A stretch of DNA of 64,000 nt, taken from assembly GCA_963739085.1 (NCBI GenBank), contig CAVTZA010000020.1:83661-147660 (forward strand). The letters run 5' to 3'. Position 1 is the stretch's first letter, and each line of letters starts with the position of its first letter. This document shows positions 7,154 through 16,900 of the stretch, piece by piece. Under the pieces are notes generated by a model that was given only the letters and a program-made list of their open reading frames with translations, did no database searches and was not told the origin of the DNA. Both the position numbers and the translations under genes were made by a program. This DNA comes from DATFQE01 sp963739085 (GTDB taxonomy: Bacteria; Actinomycetota; Thermoleophilia; Gaiellales; Gaiellaceae).

Positions 7154-7813
7154 CTGGCGCAGCTGATCGAGGAGCTCCCCGAGGAGAGGCTCGAGAACGT
7201 CTTCACCCACTCGTCGTGGGCGCCCGACCGCGCGGCCTCGTACGAGCGGCTCGAGTTCCTCGGCGACAGCGTGCTCGAGCTCGCCGTCGCCCGAGCCCTC
7301 TACGAGAACTACCCGGACTTCAGCGAGGGCCGCCTCGCGAAGGTGCGCTCGCACGTAGTCTCCCGCGCCAGCTGCGCGATCGTGGCGCGCGACCTCGGCC
7401 TCGGCGAGCAACTGAACGAGCGCGGCGCGCCGGTTCCTTACGACGAGCTCGAGCGGCTCTCCCGCAACCGCAATGTGTTGGCCGCGCTGCTCGAAGCGGC
7501 GCTCGCGGCCCTCTTCCTCCAGCACGGCTTCGAGCCGATCGAGGGAGCGATCGTCTCGGCCTTCATGCCCCGGATCCAGTACGCGCTCACCACGCACGTC
7601 GACCACAAGACCGAGCTCCAGGAGGCGCTTGCCCGCCTCGGGCGCTCCGTGACGTACTCCGTGCTCGAGGCCGAAGGCCCACCGCACGAGCGGACGTTCA
7701 CTTGCGCGGCTGTGATCGACGGGCAACAGGCCGGCGTGGGAACGGGCCGCTCCAAGAAGGCCGCCGAGCAGGCCGCCGCCGAGGAGGCAATGGCCAAGCT
7801 CGAGATCTTGTAG
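7154..7813 (+). CDS. rnc: Ribonuclease III, start codon unresolved
   Basis: RNase III cuts double-stranded RNA in rRNA processing and mRNA decay. The nuclease signature ERLEFLGDSVLELAVARALY is present, preceded by ENVFTHSSW, and the C-terminal double-stranded RNA-binding domain ends GVGTGRSKKAAEQAAAEEAM. No ATG, GTG or TTG occurs in frame between the acpP stop and the catalytic motif; the only candidates are CTG codons at 7154 and 7163, or a start lost to an indel. From 7154 the product is 219 aa, a normal size. The stop TAG is the first three bases of a snap-back element. Confidence 0.85.
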   Translation: MAQLIEELPEERLENVFTHSSWAPDRAASYERLEFLGDSVLELAVARALYENYPDFSEGRLAKVRSHVVSRASCAIVARDLGLGEQLNERGAPVPYDELERLSRNRNVLAALLEAALAALFLQHGFEPIEGAIVSAFMPRIQYALTTHVDHKTELQEALARLGRSVTYSVLEAEGPPHERTFTCAAVIDGQQAGVGTGRSKKAAEQAAAEEAMAKLEIL

Positions 7814-7979
7814 GAGGGCTTGGCGAAATAACGGCTGTGTCGCCGGGCCGCGCTGCTCGCCCCGAGGCGGCGTCCTCGGTCGCGCCCACGCTACGCGTCC
7901 GCATACGGACGCTCCCTGCGTCCTTGCCTCGGAACGACCATCGCACCCCGGCAACGAGCGATATTCCGCCAAACCCTCC
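7811..7979. repeat. Snap-back element behind rnc (169 bp)
   Basis: Left end TAGGAGGGCTTGGCGAAATA; the right end read on the other strand is GGAGGGTTTGGCGGAATATC. The two halves remain largely complementary to the centre (CGTCCGCATACGGACG), so the whole unit can fold as one long hairpin. Near-identical copies lie at 23263-23436 (inverted) and 56141-56303. The rnc stop codon is its first three bases; smc starts 35 bases after its end. Confidence 0.9.
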
Positions 7980-8013
7980 CCGTCGTCCGCGCCCGGGGTC
8001 AGACTTGGCCCGC

Positions 8014-10986
8014 ATGTATCTGCGCTCGCTTCGCCTGCGCGGCTTCAAGTCGTTCCCGGACCCGGTCGAGGTACGCCTCGAGCCGGGCGTCGCCGTCATC
8101 GTCGGCCCGAACGGGTCCGGCAAGTCGAACGTGTCGGACGCGCTCCTCTGGGCGACCGGGACGCTGGCCCCGTCGGAGCTCCGTGCCGAAAAGCCCGACG
8201 ACGTGCTCTTCGCCGGCTCGGCCGGCCGCGGCGGCGCCGATTTCTGCGAGGTCGAGCTGCTCTTCGACAACGAGGACGGGACGCTCGGCGAGCTCCCGTT
8301 CGCCGAGGTCGCGTTCGCGCGCCGGCTCCACCGCGGCGGCGAGGGCCAGTACCTGCTCAACGGGTCGACCGTACGGCGGCTCGACCTGGTGGAGCTGCTG
8401 TCGGAGGTCGGCCTCGCCACCGGCTCGTCGATCATCGGCCAGGGCCGGGTCGAGGAGATCCTCGCGAGCAAGCCCGAGGAGCGGAGGGCGCTGCTCGAGG
8501 AGGCGGCCGGGCTCGGCCGCTTCAAGCGGCGCCGCCACCGCGCGGAGCTGAAGCTCGCCCGCGTCACCGTGCAGGTCGACCGCGCGCGCGATCTCGAGGC
8601 CGAGGTGCGCAAGCGGCTCCGGCCGCTCGCGCTCCAGGCGACGGCGGCCGAGCGCGCCGAGAAGCTGGGTGGGGAGATCGCCGCGCTCGAGGCTCGGATC
8701 GCTCAGCTCGACCTCGCCGTCCACGAGGAGCGGGCCGCGGGCATCGAGGAGCGTCGGGCGGCCGGGCAGCTGGAGCGCAAGCGTGCGGAGTCGCGGCTCG
8801 AGGACCTGCTCCAGGAGCGCGGCCAGGCCGAGGAGGAGCTCGCCGACGCGGCCGGCCGGCGCGAGGCGGCCACCGCGGCGCTCTACCGCCTCCGTAGTGC
8901 AACGGAGCGGCTCGCGCTCAGGCACGAGGCGGCCGAGTCGCTCGCAGCCGCGTTCGCGAGCGCGCTCGAGCACGTCGTGTCCGGTCCCCCGCCCGAGGAG
9001 CTCGAGTCCGCGCGCGCGGCCGTCGCGTCCGCCACCGCCGCCCGCGACCGCGAGCAGCTGCTACGCGGGCTGGGCGAGCGGCTGGCGCTGCGGGCGGAAC
9101 GGGCACAGGCGCTCCTGGGCGACGCCCGCGCCGAGCTCGGGGCCGCGCGAGAGGCGGCCGCGCTCGACCCCGAGCGGCTCGAGCGGGAGGCCGACGCGGC
9201 CACGGCCGCCGCTCGGGAGGCCGCATCCGAGCGGGAGGCTCTGGCCGAGCGGGCGCGGTTGGCGCGCGACCGGCTCGAGGCGCTCGACCGCTCGCTCGCG
9301 GAACGTGAAGGGCTTGCGCCTGCCGCCCGCGCTTTCGCAGAGCGCGGCGAGCGGCTCGCGCTGACGCTGGTCGACCCGCAGGCCGGGGAGGAGCGCGCGC
9401 TGGCGGCGGCGCTCGGCCCGCGTGCGTCCGCGCTCGTCGCGGACGACGTCGCCTCCGCCCTCGAGCTCGTCGAGCGGGCGCGGGCCGAGGGGCTGGGCAA
9501 CCTTGTCGTCCTGCTGGCCGACCGTGCCGAGCGCCTGTTGCGCTCCGTCGAGGTCGTCCCGCGAGACCAGCTGCTCCGGGCCGAGCGGCCCGCGGTCACG
9601 CTCGAGGGGCATGGCTACGACCCCGAGCGCGGCGAGCTCTGGTTCGCCGGCGAGACGGCCGAGGCGCTGTTGCTGGAGCTCCAGACACGGAGCAAGGCCC
9701 TCGCCGCACAGGCAGGGCAGCTCGAGGACGACGCGGCTGACGCAACGGCGAACGCCGAACGCCTGGCCGCGGCTGCGGCCACGGCGAAAACGGCCTTCGA
9801 GGCCGTTCCCGCCCGCCTCCGCCGCCGTTTCGCGGAGCCTGCGCTCCTCGAGCGTCTGACGCACGGCGCCGAGCGGCTCGACGGAGCGCTCCAGGCCGCT
9901 GCCCGGAGGGCGGCGAGCGCAGGAACGGCCGCGGACGTCGAGACGCCCGCCGCGCACCTCCGCGAGCTCGAGGATCGGGCGCGGGCGGCCGCGCGCCGTG
10001 ACCCGGCGACATTGCGCGCGCTCGCCGCCGTGGCCCAGCGGCTGGGCGCCGCGCTCGAGACCGACGCGCTCCGGCGCTTCGAGCCGGCGCTCATGGGGCG
10101 CGCCGACGCGGGCGGAGCGCGAACGCAGGACCTGGCCGCGAAACTGCGGAACCTCGGCGCGTCCGAGGCCGAGCTGCGGCGGGCGCTGGCCGAGGCCGCG
10201 GAGCGCACCGCCGCCCTCGACGTCGAGCGCGCACAGGTGGAGGCAGCGGCCTCGGAGGCACGGAATCGGCTCGAGGCCGCCGGCGTCGAGCCGGCCGAGG
10301 GCGACGATCGCGACCAGCTCGCCGAGCGGGCCGAGCGGCTGCGCAAGCGCCGCGAGGAGCTCGGCCGCGTGAACCCTCTGGCGAAAGAGGAGTACGACGC
10401 AGAGAAGGAGCGGCTCGACGAGCTCGCCACCCAGCGCTCAGACCTCGAGGCCAGCCTCGCCGAGCTGGAGCGCCTGAGGACGGAGCTGAGCGACACGGTC
10501 GAAAGCCGGTTCGCCGAGACCTTCGACGCCGTCGCGGCAAACTTCGGCGAGGTTGTTGCGACGCTCTTCCCCGGCGGCGAGGGCCGTCTGCGGCTGACCG
10601 AGCCCGACGACGAGGACGGCGAGCACGGCGTCGAGGTCGAGCTGCGCCCGGCCGGCAAGAAGATCACGCGGCTCTCGCTGCTCTCGGGCGGCGAGAAGGC
10701 ACTCACTGCGATCGCGTTCCTGTTCGCGGTGTTCCTGGCGCGGCCGTCGCCGTTCTATCTCCTCGACGAGGTGGAGGCGGCGCTCGACGACACGAACATC
10801 GGACGCTTCGTCGAGCTTCTGCGCCGCTTCGCGGATCGCGCCCAGTTCGTCGTCATCACGCACCAGAAGCGGACGATGGAGGCGGCGGACACGCTCTACG
10901 GCGTCACCATGGGCCCCGACGGCGTGTCGCAGATCGTCTCGCGCCGTACGCCGCGCGAGGATCGCGTGGCTGCTCCGGCCGCGTAG
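8014..10986 (+). CDS. smc: Chromosome segregation protein SMC
   Basis: Condensin-type ATPase that loops and compacts the chromosome. The N-terminal Walker A GPNGSGKSN is at about residues 32-40. A long Arg/Glu/Ala-rich coiled coil leads to a mid-protein hinge (LAAALGPRASALVADDVASA onwards), a second coil returns, and the C-terminal part has signature LLSGGEKALTAIAFLFAVF, Walker B FYLLDEVEAALDD and the ITHQKRTMEAAD D-loop/switch region. At 990 aa it is shorter than the 1,150-1,200 usual for SMC, mostly through shorter coils. ATG 8014 directly precedes the conserved MYLRSLRLRGFKSF; the frame is open further upstream but crosses the repeat element. ftsY follows. Confidence 0.96.
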   Translation: MYLRSLRLRGFKSFPDPVEVRLEPGVAVIVGPNGSGKSNVSDALLWATGTLAPSELRAEKPDDVLFAGSAGRGGADFCEVELLFDNEDGTLGELPFAEVAFARRLHRGGEGQYLLNGSTVRRLDLVELLSEVGLATGSSIIGQGRVEEILASKPEERRALLEEAAGLGRFKRRRHRAELKLARVTVQVDRARDLEAEVRKRLRPLALQATAAERAEKLGGEIAALEARIAQLDLAVHEERAAGIEERRAAGQLERKRAESRLEDLLQERGQAEEELADAAGRREAATAALYRLRSATERLALRHEAAESLAAAFASALEHVVSGPPPEELESARAAVASATAARDREQLLRGLGERLALRAERAQALLGDARAELGAAREAAALDPERLEREADAATAAAREAASEREALAERARLARDRLEALDRSLAEREGLAPAARAFAERGERLALTLVDPQAGEERALAAALGPRASALVADDVASALELVERARAEGLGNLVVLLADRAERLLRSVEVVPRDQLLRAERPAVTLEGHGYDPERGELWFAGETAEALLLELQTRSKALAAQAGQLEDDAADATANAERLAAAAATAKTAFEAVPARLRRRFAEPALLERLTHGAERLDGALQAAARRAASAGTAADVETPAAHLRELEDRARAAARRDPATLRALAAVAQRLGAALETDALRRFEPALMGRADAGGARTQDLAAKLRNLGASEAELRRALAEAAERTAALDVERAQVEAAASEARNRLEAAGVEPAEGDDRDQLAERAERLRKRREELGRVNPLAKEEYDAEKERLDELATQRSDLEASLAELERLRTELSDTVESRFAETFDAVAANFGEVVATLFPGGEGRLRLTEPDDEDGEHGVEVELRPAGKKITRLSLLSGGEKALTAIAFLFAVFLARPSPFYLLDEVEAALDDTNIGRFVELLRRFADRAQFVVITHQKRTMEAADTLYGVTMGPDGVSQIVSRRTPREDRVAAPAA

Positions 10987-10997
10987 GCGCCGCAGGC

Positions 10998-11003
10998 TAA
11001 CCT
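10998..11003 (+). promoter_or_regulatory. -10 box TAACCT close to the ftsY start
   Basis: TAACCT is separated from ATG 11013 by nine bases with no Shine-Dalgarno sequence, suggesting a leaderless or nearly leaderless ftsY transcript. Confidence 0.35.
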
Positions 11004-11012
11004 CCGCGCGGC

Positions 11013-11970
11013 ATGACGAGATCCTGGGGAGAGCTCCTGGGCGAGGACGAGACGCCTCAGCACGCGGAGGATGAGCGCACGAGCTTCCTCGGCCGACTGC
11101 GTGACTCGCTCGGCAAGAGCCGGCGGGCGCTCACCGAGCAGCTGGCGCTCGAGGGCTTCGACCCCGCCGACGACGAGGCGTGGGAGCGCCTCGAAGAGGC
11201 GCTCATTGCCGCCGACGTGGGCGTTCCCGCCACGGCCGAGCTCGTGCAGAGGCTGGAGGCGCGGGACGCGCTCGACAACCTGTCCGAGGCGCTCGTCGAG
11301 GAGGCGACCGCGCTGCTGGAGCGAGACGGCGCCGCCCGGCTGGCCGTCGACGACGGGCCGAGCGTCATCCTCGTCGTCGGCGTCAACGGCACGGGCAAGA
11401 CGACCACGATCGGCAAGCTCGCGAACAAGCTCCGCGAGCACGGGCATTCCGTCGTCCTCGCGGCCGCCGACACCTTCCGAGCCGCCGCCGACGAGCAGCT
11501 CGAGATCTGGGCCGACCGTGCGCAGGCCGACATCGTCGGCTCCCAGAAGGGCGGTGACCCGGCAGCGGTTGCGTTCGATGCAATCGACGCCGCGCAGGCG
11601 CGCGGGCGGGACGTCGTGGTCGTCGATACGGCCGGCCGGCTGCACACGCAGACCAACCTCATGGAGGAGCTCGTCAAGGTCCGCCGCGTGATCGAGCAGC
11701 GGCTACCCGGAGCGCCGCACGAGACGCTCCTCGTCATCGACGCCACCACGGGCCAGAACGGCCTGCAACAGGCACGCCTCTTCGGTCAGGCGGTGTCGGT
11801 CACGGGCGTGGCGCTGACCAAGCTGGATGGCTCGGCCCGGGGCGGGGTCGCGCTCGCGATCGCCCACGAGCTCGGCCTGCCGGTCAAGCTCGTGGGCGTC
11901 GGAGAAGGACCTCGACGACCTGCGCCCCTTCGACGCGCGCGACTACGCGCGTGCGCTCGTGTCGGGCTAG
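11013..11970 (+). CDS. ftsY: Signal recognition particle receptor FtsY, frameshifted near its 3' end
   Basis: FtsY is the membrane-associated GTPase that receives ribosome-SRP complexes. The protein has a short acidic N-terminus, the helical N domain and the GTPase with GVNGTGKTTTIGKLA (P-loop), DTFRAAADEQL, VVVDTAGRLHTQ and LTKLDGSARGG. After PVKLVGVGEG one extra base at about 11908 shifts the frame; removing it gives the normal ending LDDLRPFDARDYARALVSG and TAG at 11968-11970. Without correction the frame runs on meaninglessly to 12395. Length is then about 318 aa. smc-ftsY adjacency matches actinobacteria. Single-base sequence error is the likely cause. Confidence 0.92.
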
Positions 11971-11984
11971 TCGAAAAAGAGCGG

Positions 11985-12191
11985 CTAGCGCTCGACCGCG
12001 AACGCGATGTTCACCGTCGTGCGGTACTGCGTGATGTGGTCGCCTTCGACTTCGGCGCTCATCGAGACGACCGCCGCACCCGTGATCCCTCGCACGGTCT
12101 TCGACGCTTCCTGAACCGCTGCGTCCGCGGCCTTGGCGAAGCTCTCGGGCGACGAGCCGATGATCGTGATCACCTTGGCGATGCCGGCCAT
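11985..12191 (-). CDS. Dodecin-like small protein
   Basis: A 68-aa protein with the dodecin pattern: KVITIIGSSPESFAKAADAA, ASKTVRG, then a strand-rich end HITQYRTTVNIAFAVE. Characterised dodecins form 12-mers that hold flavins (or CoA) in the cytoplasm. The tryptophan that stacks on flavin in studied members is not at the expected place (ITGAAVVSM instead), so flavin binding is uncertain. Its start lies 22 bases inside the end of the SagB-like flavoenzyme gene on the same strand, implying co-translation and perhaps a flavin-buffering role for that enzyme (inference). Confidence 0.88.
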   Translation of the reverse strand: MAGIAKVITIIGSSPESFAKAADAAVQEASKTVRGITGAAVVSMSAEVEGDHITQYRTTVNIAFAVER

Positions 12192-13389
12192 TCGGGCTCC
12201 CCTTTCGTCGTGGATTGGTGGCGGACGATAAAGGACGGCTCGAGCGGCGAGCCCCCGGTAACCGGGTGCCCGCAGCCGGTGACTGCAATGGCTCCCTCGA
12301 CGAACGGCTCGAGACCGAGCCGCTCCTCGATGTCGGCGCCGTTCACGGCGGCCGTGACGAAGGCACCGAGGCCGAGTGCCTCGCAGACCAGGTAGAGCGT
12401 CTGACTGAGGTGGCCGGCGTCCATGAGGACGACCGAGTACGCCTTCTGGTGCTTCCGGTACTTCCAGAAGGTTCGATGGAAGCGGGCCGTGAGGACGAAC
12501 AGCGCCGCCGACGAGGCGAAGTAGGACTGGCCGCAGGTGAACGTCGTCGCGAGGCCCTCGGCCTCTTCCACGTCCAGTGCCTCCACGAGCTGCAGCGCGT
12601 GCTGCCCGGAGCGATAGTGGTAGAGCCCGGGCTCGACGCCGTCTACGCGCAGAACGAGGGGATAGGCCTCGACCGGATGCAGGCCGCCGGCCGAGGCGCT
12701 CGTCCGCTTCACGGCCACCACGTCCTCCACGACGGGCAGGTACCCGTGGCAGCCGAAGACCTGGTGCAGGACAGTCGACAGCTCATGCTGGGTCAGCGGC
12801 CGCTCGCGGTCGTAGCTCCGCGTCGTTCGGCGGCGCGCAAGGACCTCGAAGAGCGGCCCGTCGTCAGCCGGCGTCGGGAGTGGTCGAATCGGCCCTCCGT
12901 TCTTTGCCTCGTGGAAGGCGGGCGGCGGCGGCCCGTGCTCGTCGACGAACTGCGCGAGCTCGTCGGGGCCTTCCGCGCCGAACGGGCGCCGGACCTCGAC
13001 GCCGCTCCAGCGAGTGAGCCCGTGGAACAGCGCCGCATAGACGTTCCACTGCGATGCCGCCAGCTGTTCGTCGCGCTCCCGCAGCGTGGGGAATGGAGGC
13101 TCGTCCTGGTCGCAGAGGAGGAGACCCTGCCGTGCCAGCGCAAGGAGGTCTTCCAGCCGGGCGCCCTCCAACTCGTCCGTGTCGACCCAGCGCTCGCTCG
13201 GGATCGTGCCGAGGAGGTCGACGGTGGACGGCGGCACGGCGGCCGGTTCGCCCGTGAGAGCAGAGAGCCCGAGCAACTGGCGGACCGGTGCGAGCGCGAC
13301 CTGCCCGCGTAACAGATTCTCGATGTCGAGGAACGATCCGTCGTGCCAGGCGAAGAACGCGTAGACGGTCCGCCGAAAGCGGGCGCCAT
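12170..13389 (-). CDS. SagB/ThcOx-type peptide maturation dehydrogenase (nitroreductase fold)
   Basis: The core (about residues 150-390) is an FMN-dependent nitroreductase-like domain: RRTTRSYDRERPLTQHELS, the SagB-like SASAGGLHPVEAYPLVL, GLYHYRSGQHALQLVEA and LMDAGHLSQTLYLVCEALGL. In RiPP pathways such enzymes oxidise azolines to azoles or do related peptide oxidations. The coding signal runs upstream of the first good start (TTG 13276): the same frame reads FRRTVYAFFAWHDGSFLDIE before it. The nearest ATG, 13389, is out of frame by one base, so the true start is unclear, possibly because of an indel near 13385. It lies 15 bases behind the 152-aa gene and overlaps the dodecin-like gene. Substrate unknown. 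Confidence 0.8.
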
Positions 13390-13404
13390 GCCCGCGCCGA
13401 GGGC

Positions 13405-13863
13405 TCAGGTGCTGGTCAGGGGCAGGAACAGCCAGAAGCCGAATGCATCGATTCCCATGAATCCCGAGATCGCGGGCGCCCCGAACTCGTTGGCGTGGTG
13501 GACGTTTATAAGTGCCTGCTCGACCACGTGCTTGGGGGGCAGGAATCCCTTGTTCGTGTATCCCGATTGCACGAGCTGCTCCTCCATTTGGGTCGCGAGC
13601 TCGTTGTCGAGCGCGGCTTGCAATGTCGCCCTCCGCTGATCCTCATCCATCTCCCCCAGCGGCGTCCATTCCGCGGCACGGCGGGCGTAGGTCTGGTCCG
13701 TCTGCGCCCCGTCGGCGGGCATGATGAAGATCCCGTACGCCGCAAGGACATGGATCGGCTTGTCGGCAACCGCCGCGCGGAAATCGTCGTGCCGCGCGAG
13801 GTTGATCATGAAATCGAGCGCTTGAGCTGGCGTCGCTCGAAACTGCACGTCGATATCAGCCAT
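13405..13863 (-). CDS. 152-aa protein, candidate RiPP-type precursor partner of the SagB-like enzyme
   Basis: I cannot place this protein in a named family with certainty. Residues 15-50 (ALDFMINLARHDDFRAAVAD, then PIHVLAAYGI) resemble the helical leader regions of modified-peptide precursors that carry a DxxFR-type motif followed by a short loop. The last 30 residues are different in character, rich in Gly, Phe, Trp and Leu, and end FGFWLFLPLTST, which could be a core peptide or a membrane-active tail. There are no cysteines. A strong site, GGGAAGGAGA, precedes ATG 13863. The SagB-like dehydrogenase follows 15 bases later. Precursor function is inference from context; an accessory protein is the alternative. 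Confidence 0.5.
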   Translation of the reverse strand: MADIDVQFRATPAQALDFMINLARHDDFRAAVADKPIHVLAAYGIFIMPADGAQTDQTYARRAAEWTPLGEMDEDQRRATLQAALDNELATQMEEQLVQSGYTNKGFLPPKHVVEQALINVHHANEFGAPAISGFMGIDAFGFWLFLPLTST

Positions 13864-13907
13864 CTCGGTCTCCTTCCCTCGACCGCACAGGGTGTGACGC
13901 GCAGTTC

Positions 13908-16900
13908 CTACTCCCTCGCGGGTGGCCGGTCAAGGCTTTCCGCAAGAAACGCTCGCACCCTCCCGGCCGAGACGACGTCTCCCTTGGCTTCGTAGAGGCG
14001 GAGCGCCTCGCCTGCCGATCGCATCGACGTGGCGCTGTCACCCGCCCGGCGCTCGGCCTCGGCCAACGCGAGCAGCGAGTCGCCGTGCATCGTGAGGTAC
14101 TCGGTTTCGGCAGCGAGGGCAACCGCTTCGCTCGCGAGCTTCAGCGCGGCCTCGGACTCGCCGTGCTCGGCGAGGATCAGTGCCCGTGCGTGACGCCAGC
14201 CGACCTGCGAGACGATGTCATCCTCACCGGCAGCCGTCTCGCTGATCGCTGCGTACCGCTCGGCCTCGCGCACTCGCCCCTGCTCGTACAGAGCTCGGGC
14301 GAGAAAGGCCGCGACGGTCGACAGCACTCCGCGCTCGCCCATCCGCTCGAGCCGCTGGTAGCCCTGCCCGAGCTCGCGTTCCGCGGCGGCAGGGTCGCCG
14401 GCGAGCAACTCGACGAGCCCCGAGTACGTGGTCAAACCCGCGACCTGCATCTCGAGACCGAGATCCTCGAAGGCCGAACGGCTGCGGGCGTAGAGGTCGC
14501 GTGCCTCGTCGAAGTTTCCGCGCATGGCTTCGAGCAGCGCCTGCACCGCGTCGAAGAAGGCCTCGAGGCTCCGGTCGCCCGCCGCCTCGTCGCGTAGCGC
14601 CTCGCAGCGGCGGAGCGCGTCCTCCACGGGTCGCGGTCCGAGCGCAGCGGCCCGGGCGAGCCCGTTGAGGATGTTCGTCACCTCTCGCCGTGCGCCGGCC
14701 GTCCGGGCATGCTCGAGCGCCCGCTCCAACGCCGTCTCCATCGCCCCGTAGCGGCAGTGGAACCACTCCTCGAGCGCGAGGAGCTGCAGCGCCTTGGCGA
14801 GGCCGAGGTCGTCGCCACGCTCCTCGAAGACTGCGATCAATGCCGTCGGGGTCGGCACGCCGTCCTCGTCGCCCGGCTCCGGCCGACCTGAGCGGGTCAG
14901 ATACGAGCGCTCGAGCCACGCCAGCGCCTCGAGACGCGTATCGCCGGTCCGGGAAGCGACCTCGAGGGCCGCGGCGAGGATCGCGTCAGCGCGGACGATG
15001 TCCCCGGTCTCCATGAGCGCTCGCGCGAGCTCCGGCGCGAGCGTCAGCCGCAGCTCGTCGTTCTCGGAGAGCAGTGAGCTCGCGCGTGACAGCAGCCCGA
15101 CTGCGGTCGGCATGTCGCTCCGCTCGAACGCGTTGTGCCCCGCGGAGGCGAGATGGGTGGCGGCTCGCGTGGCGAGCGCTGCCGCGGAGCCGTTCCCGCC
15201 GCCGAGCTCCGAGCGGTAGCGGTGTGCCTGCTCGAGGTGGTAGCCGAGGATCTCCTCGAGCTCGGGCGACGCGTCCTGCGCGCGCTCGAGCCAGCGGCGA
15301 AGCGCTCGTGCAGCTCGGCGCGGGCCTCCTTCGGCATCGCCTCGTAGGCGGCGTCGCGGATGAGGACGTGGCGGAAGCGGAAGGCGTCCTCCCCTGCGAA
15401 GAGCGGCACGGTCGGGCCGGATCAGCTGCTTGCGGACGAGCGAGGCGAGCCGGTCGTCGAGCGCTCGAGCGGTCGGTCGCCGGCGAGAGCGCGACAGCGC
15501 GCCGCGCGAGAAAGCTTGCCGGCGACCGCTGCACGCTCGAGCACGCCGCAGCTCTCCGGGCGCGAGCTGGTCGAGTCGCGCCGAGAGCAGCGCCTGGATC
15601 GTCGGAGGCACCGCGAGCGTCGAAGCGTCCCGGGTCGCCGACCAGCGTCCGGCCTCTCTCCGGAGCGTCGCCCTCGGCGATGAGCATCGCGAGCATTGCT
15701 CGACGAAGAGCGGATTGCCCTCGGCTGCGGCCGCGATCCGGCTCTTGACTGCGCTCGGCGACCTCCGCCTGTTCGAGCAGGTTGTCGATCAGCCGGTCGC
15801 AGGCCTCGTCGTCGAGCGGCTCGAGCAGGAGCGAGGTGGCGTTCAGCTTGCCGCCGCCCCAGGCGGGCCGCGCCTCGAGCAGCTCGGGACGCGCGAGGCA
15901 GAGGATCAGGAGCGGCGCGTCGCGCGCCCACTCGGCCAGGTAGTCGACGAGGTCGAGGAACGTCGGCTCGGCCCAATGCAGGTCTTCGAGGACACGACGA
16001 CCGGCCGCTCGCGGGCGAGCGCCTCGAGAAGCTGCGGACCGCCCAGAATGTCTCCTCGTCGACGGCGGACGTCGGTCGCTCCGAGGAGCGCGGCCAGGCG
16101 CGCCGCGATCTCGCTCGCGTCGCGGTTCCGCGCCGAGCTCGCGACCAGACGCTCCTTCGTGGCCTCGGCGCTCAGGCCGGGCGTGATGCCTGCGGCCTGC
16201 TTGACGACATCCGCCAGCGGCCAGAAGGTGATGCCCTCGCCATAGGGCAGGCAGCGGCCGAGAGCAGCGTCGCGCTCGCCGGACACCGAGGCCATCAGCT
16301 CGCTCGGCGAGCCGCGACTTACCGATTCCGGCCGGGCCGAGCACGGTGCACAGCTGGCAGGTCGCGTTCGGCCGCGGCGCGATCGAACGCCGCAGCAGCG
16401 CGAGCTCGCGGGCGCGGCCGACGAGCGGCGAGTCGAGATGGCGTGCGAGAGCAGGCGCGTCCGCACGACGCCGAGCAGTCGCCAGGCCGCGACCGGATGC
16501 TCCTTGCCCTTCAGCTCGCAGCGGCTCGACCGGCTCGACCAGGACGGCGTCGCGGACGAGCCGATATGTCGCCTTGCCGATCAGGATCTCGCCCGGCGCC
16601 GCGGCCTCCTCCAGCCGCTTCGCGAATTGACAGCGTCGCCGGTGACGAGGGTGTGCCCTCGGCCGGGTCGCCTGCAACGACCTCGCCGGTGTTGACGCCG
16701 ATCCGCATCGCAGCTCATGCCGTCGCGCTCGAGCTCCTCGTTCAGCTTCCGGAGCGGGTCGCGCATCTCGGCCGCTGCGCGCACCGCGCGCAGCGCGTCG
16801 TCCTCGTGCACCGTCGGCACGCCGAAGACGGCCATCACCGCGTCGCCGATGAACTTCTCCACGGTGCCGCCGTGTGCGCCTCGACGCGCCCGCATCTCGT

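Noticed and set aside
7811..7979. Snap-back elements as ordinary intrinsic terminators
   Set aside because: Stems are far too long and no T-run follows; genuine terminators with T-runs are present elsewhere in the window (38871, 61734).
7216..8013. Open frame continuing upstream of smc through rnc and the repeat
   Set aside because: It is out of frame with RNase III and crosses the snap-back element; SMC homology starts at ATG 8014.
11971..12395. Extension of ftsY to 12395
   Set aside because: Product after the frameshift has no FtsY similarity and runs over the dodecin-like and SagB-like genes on the other strand.
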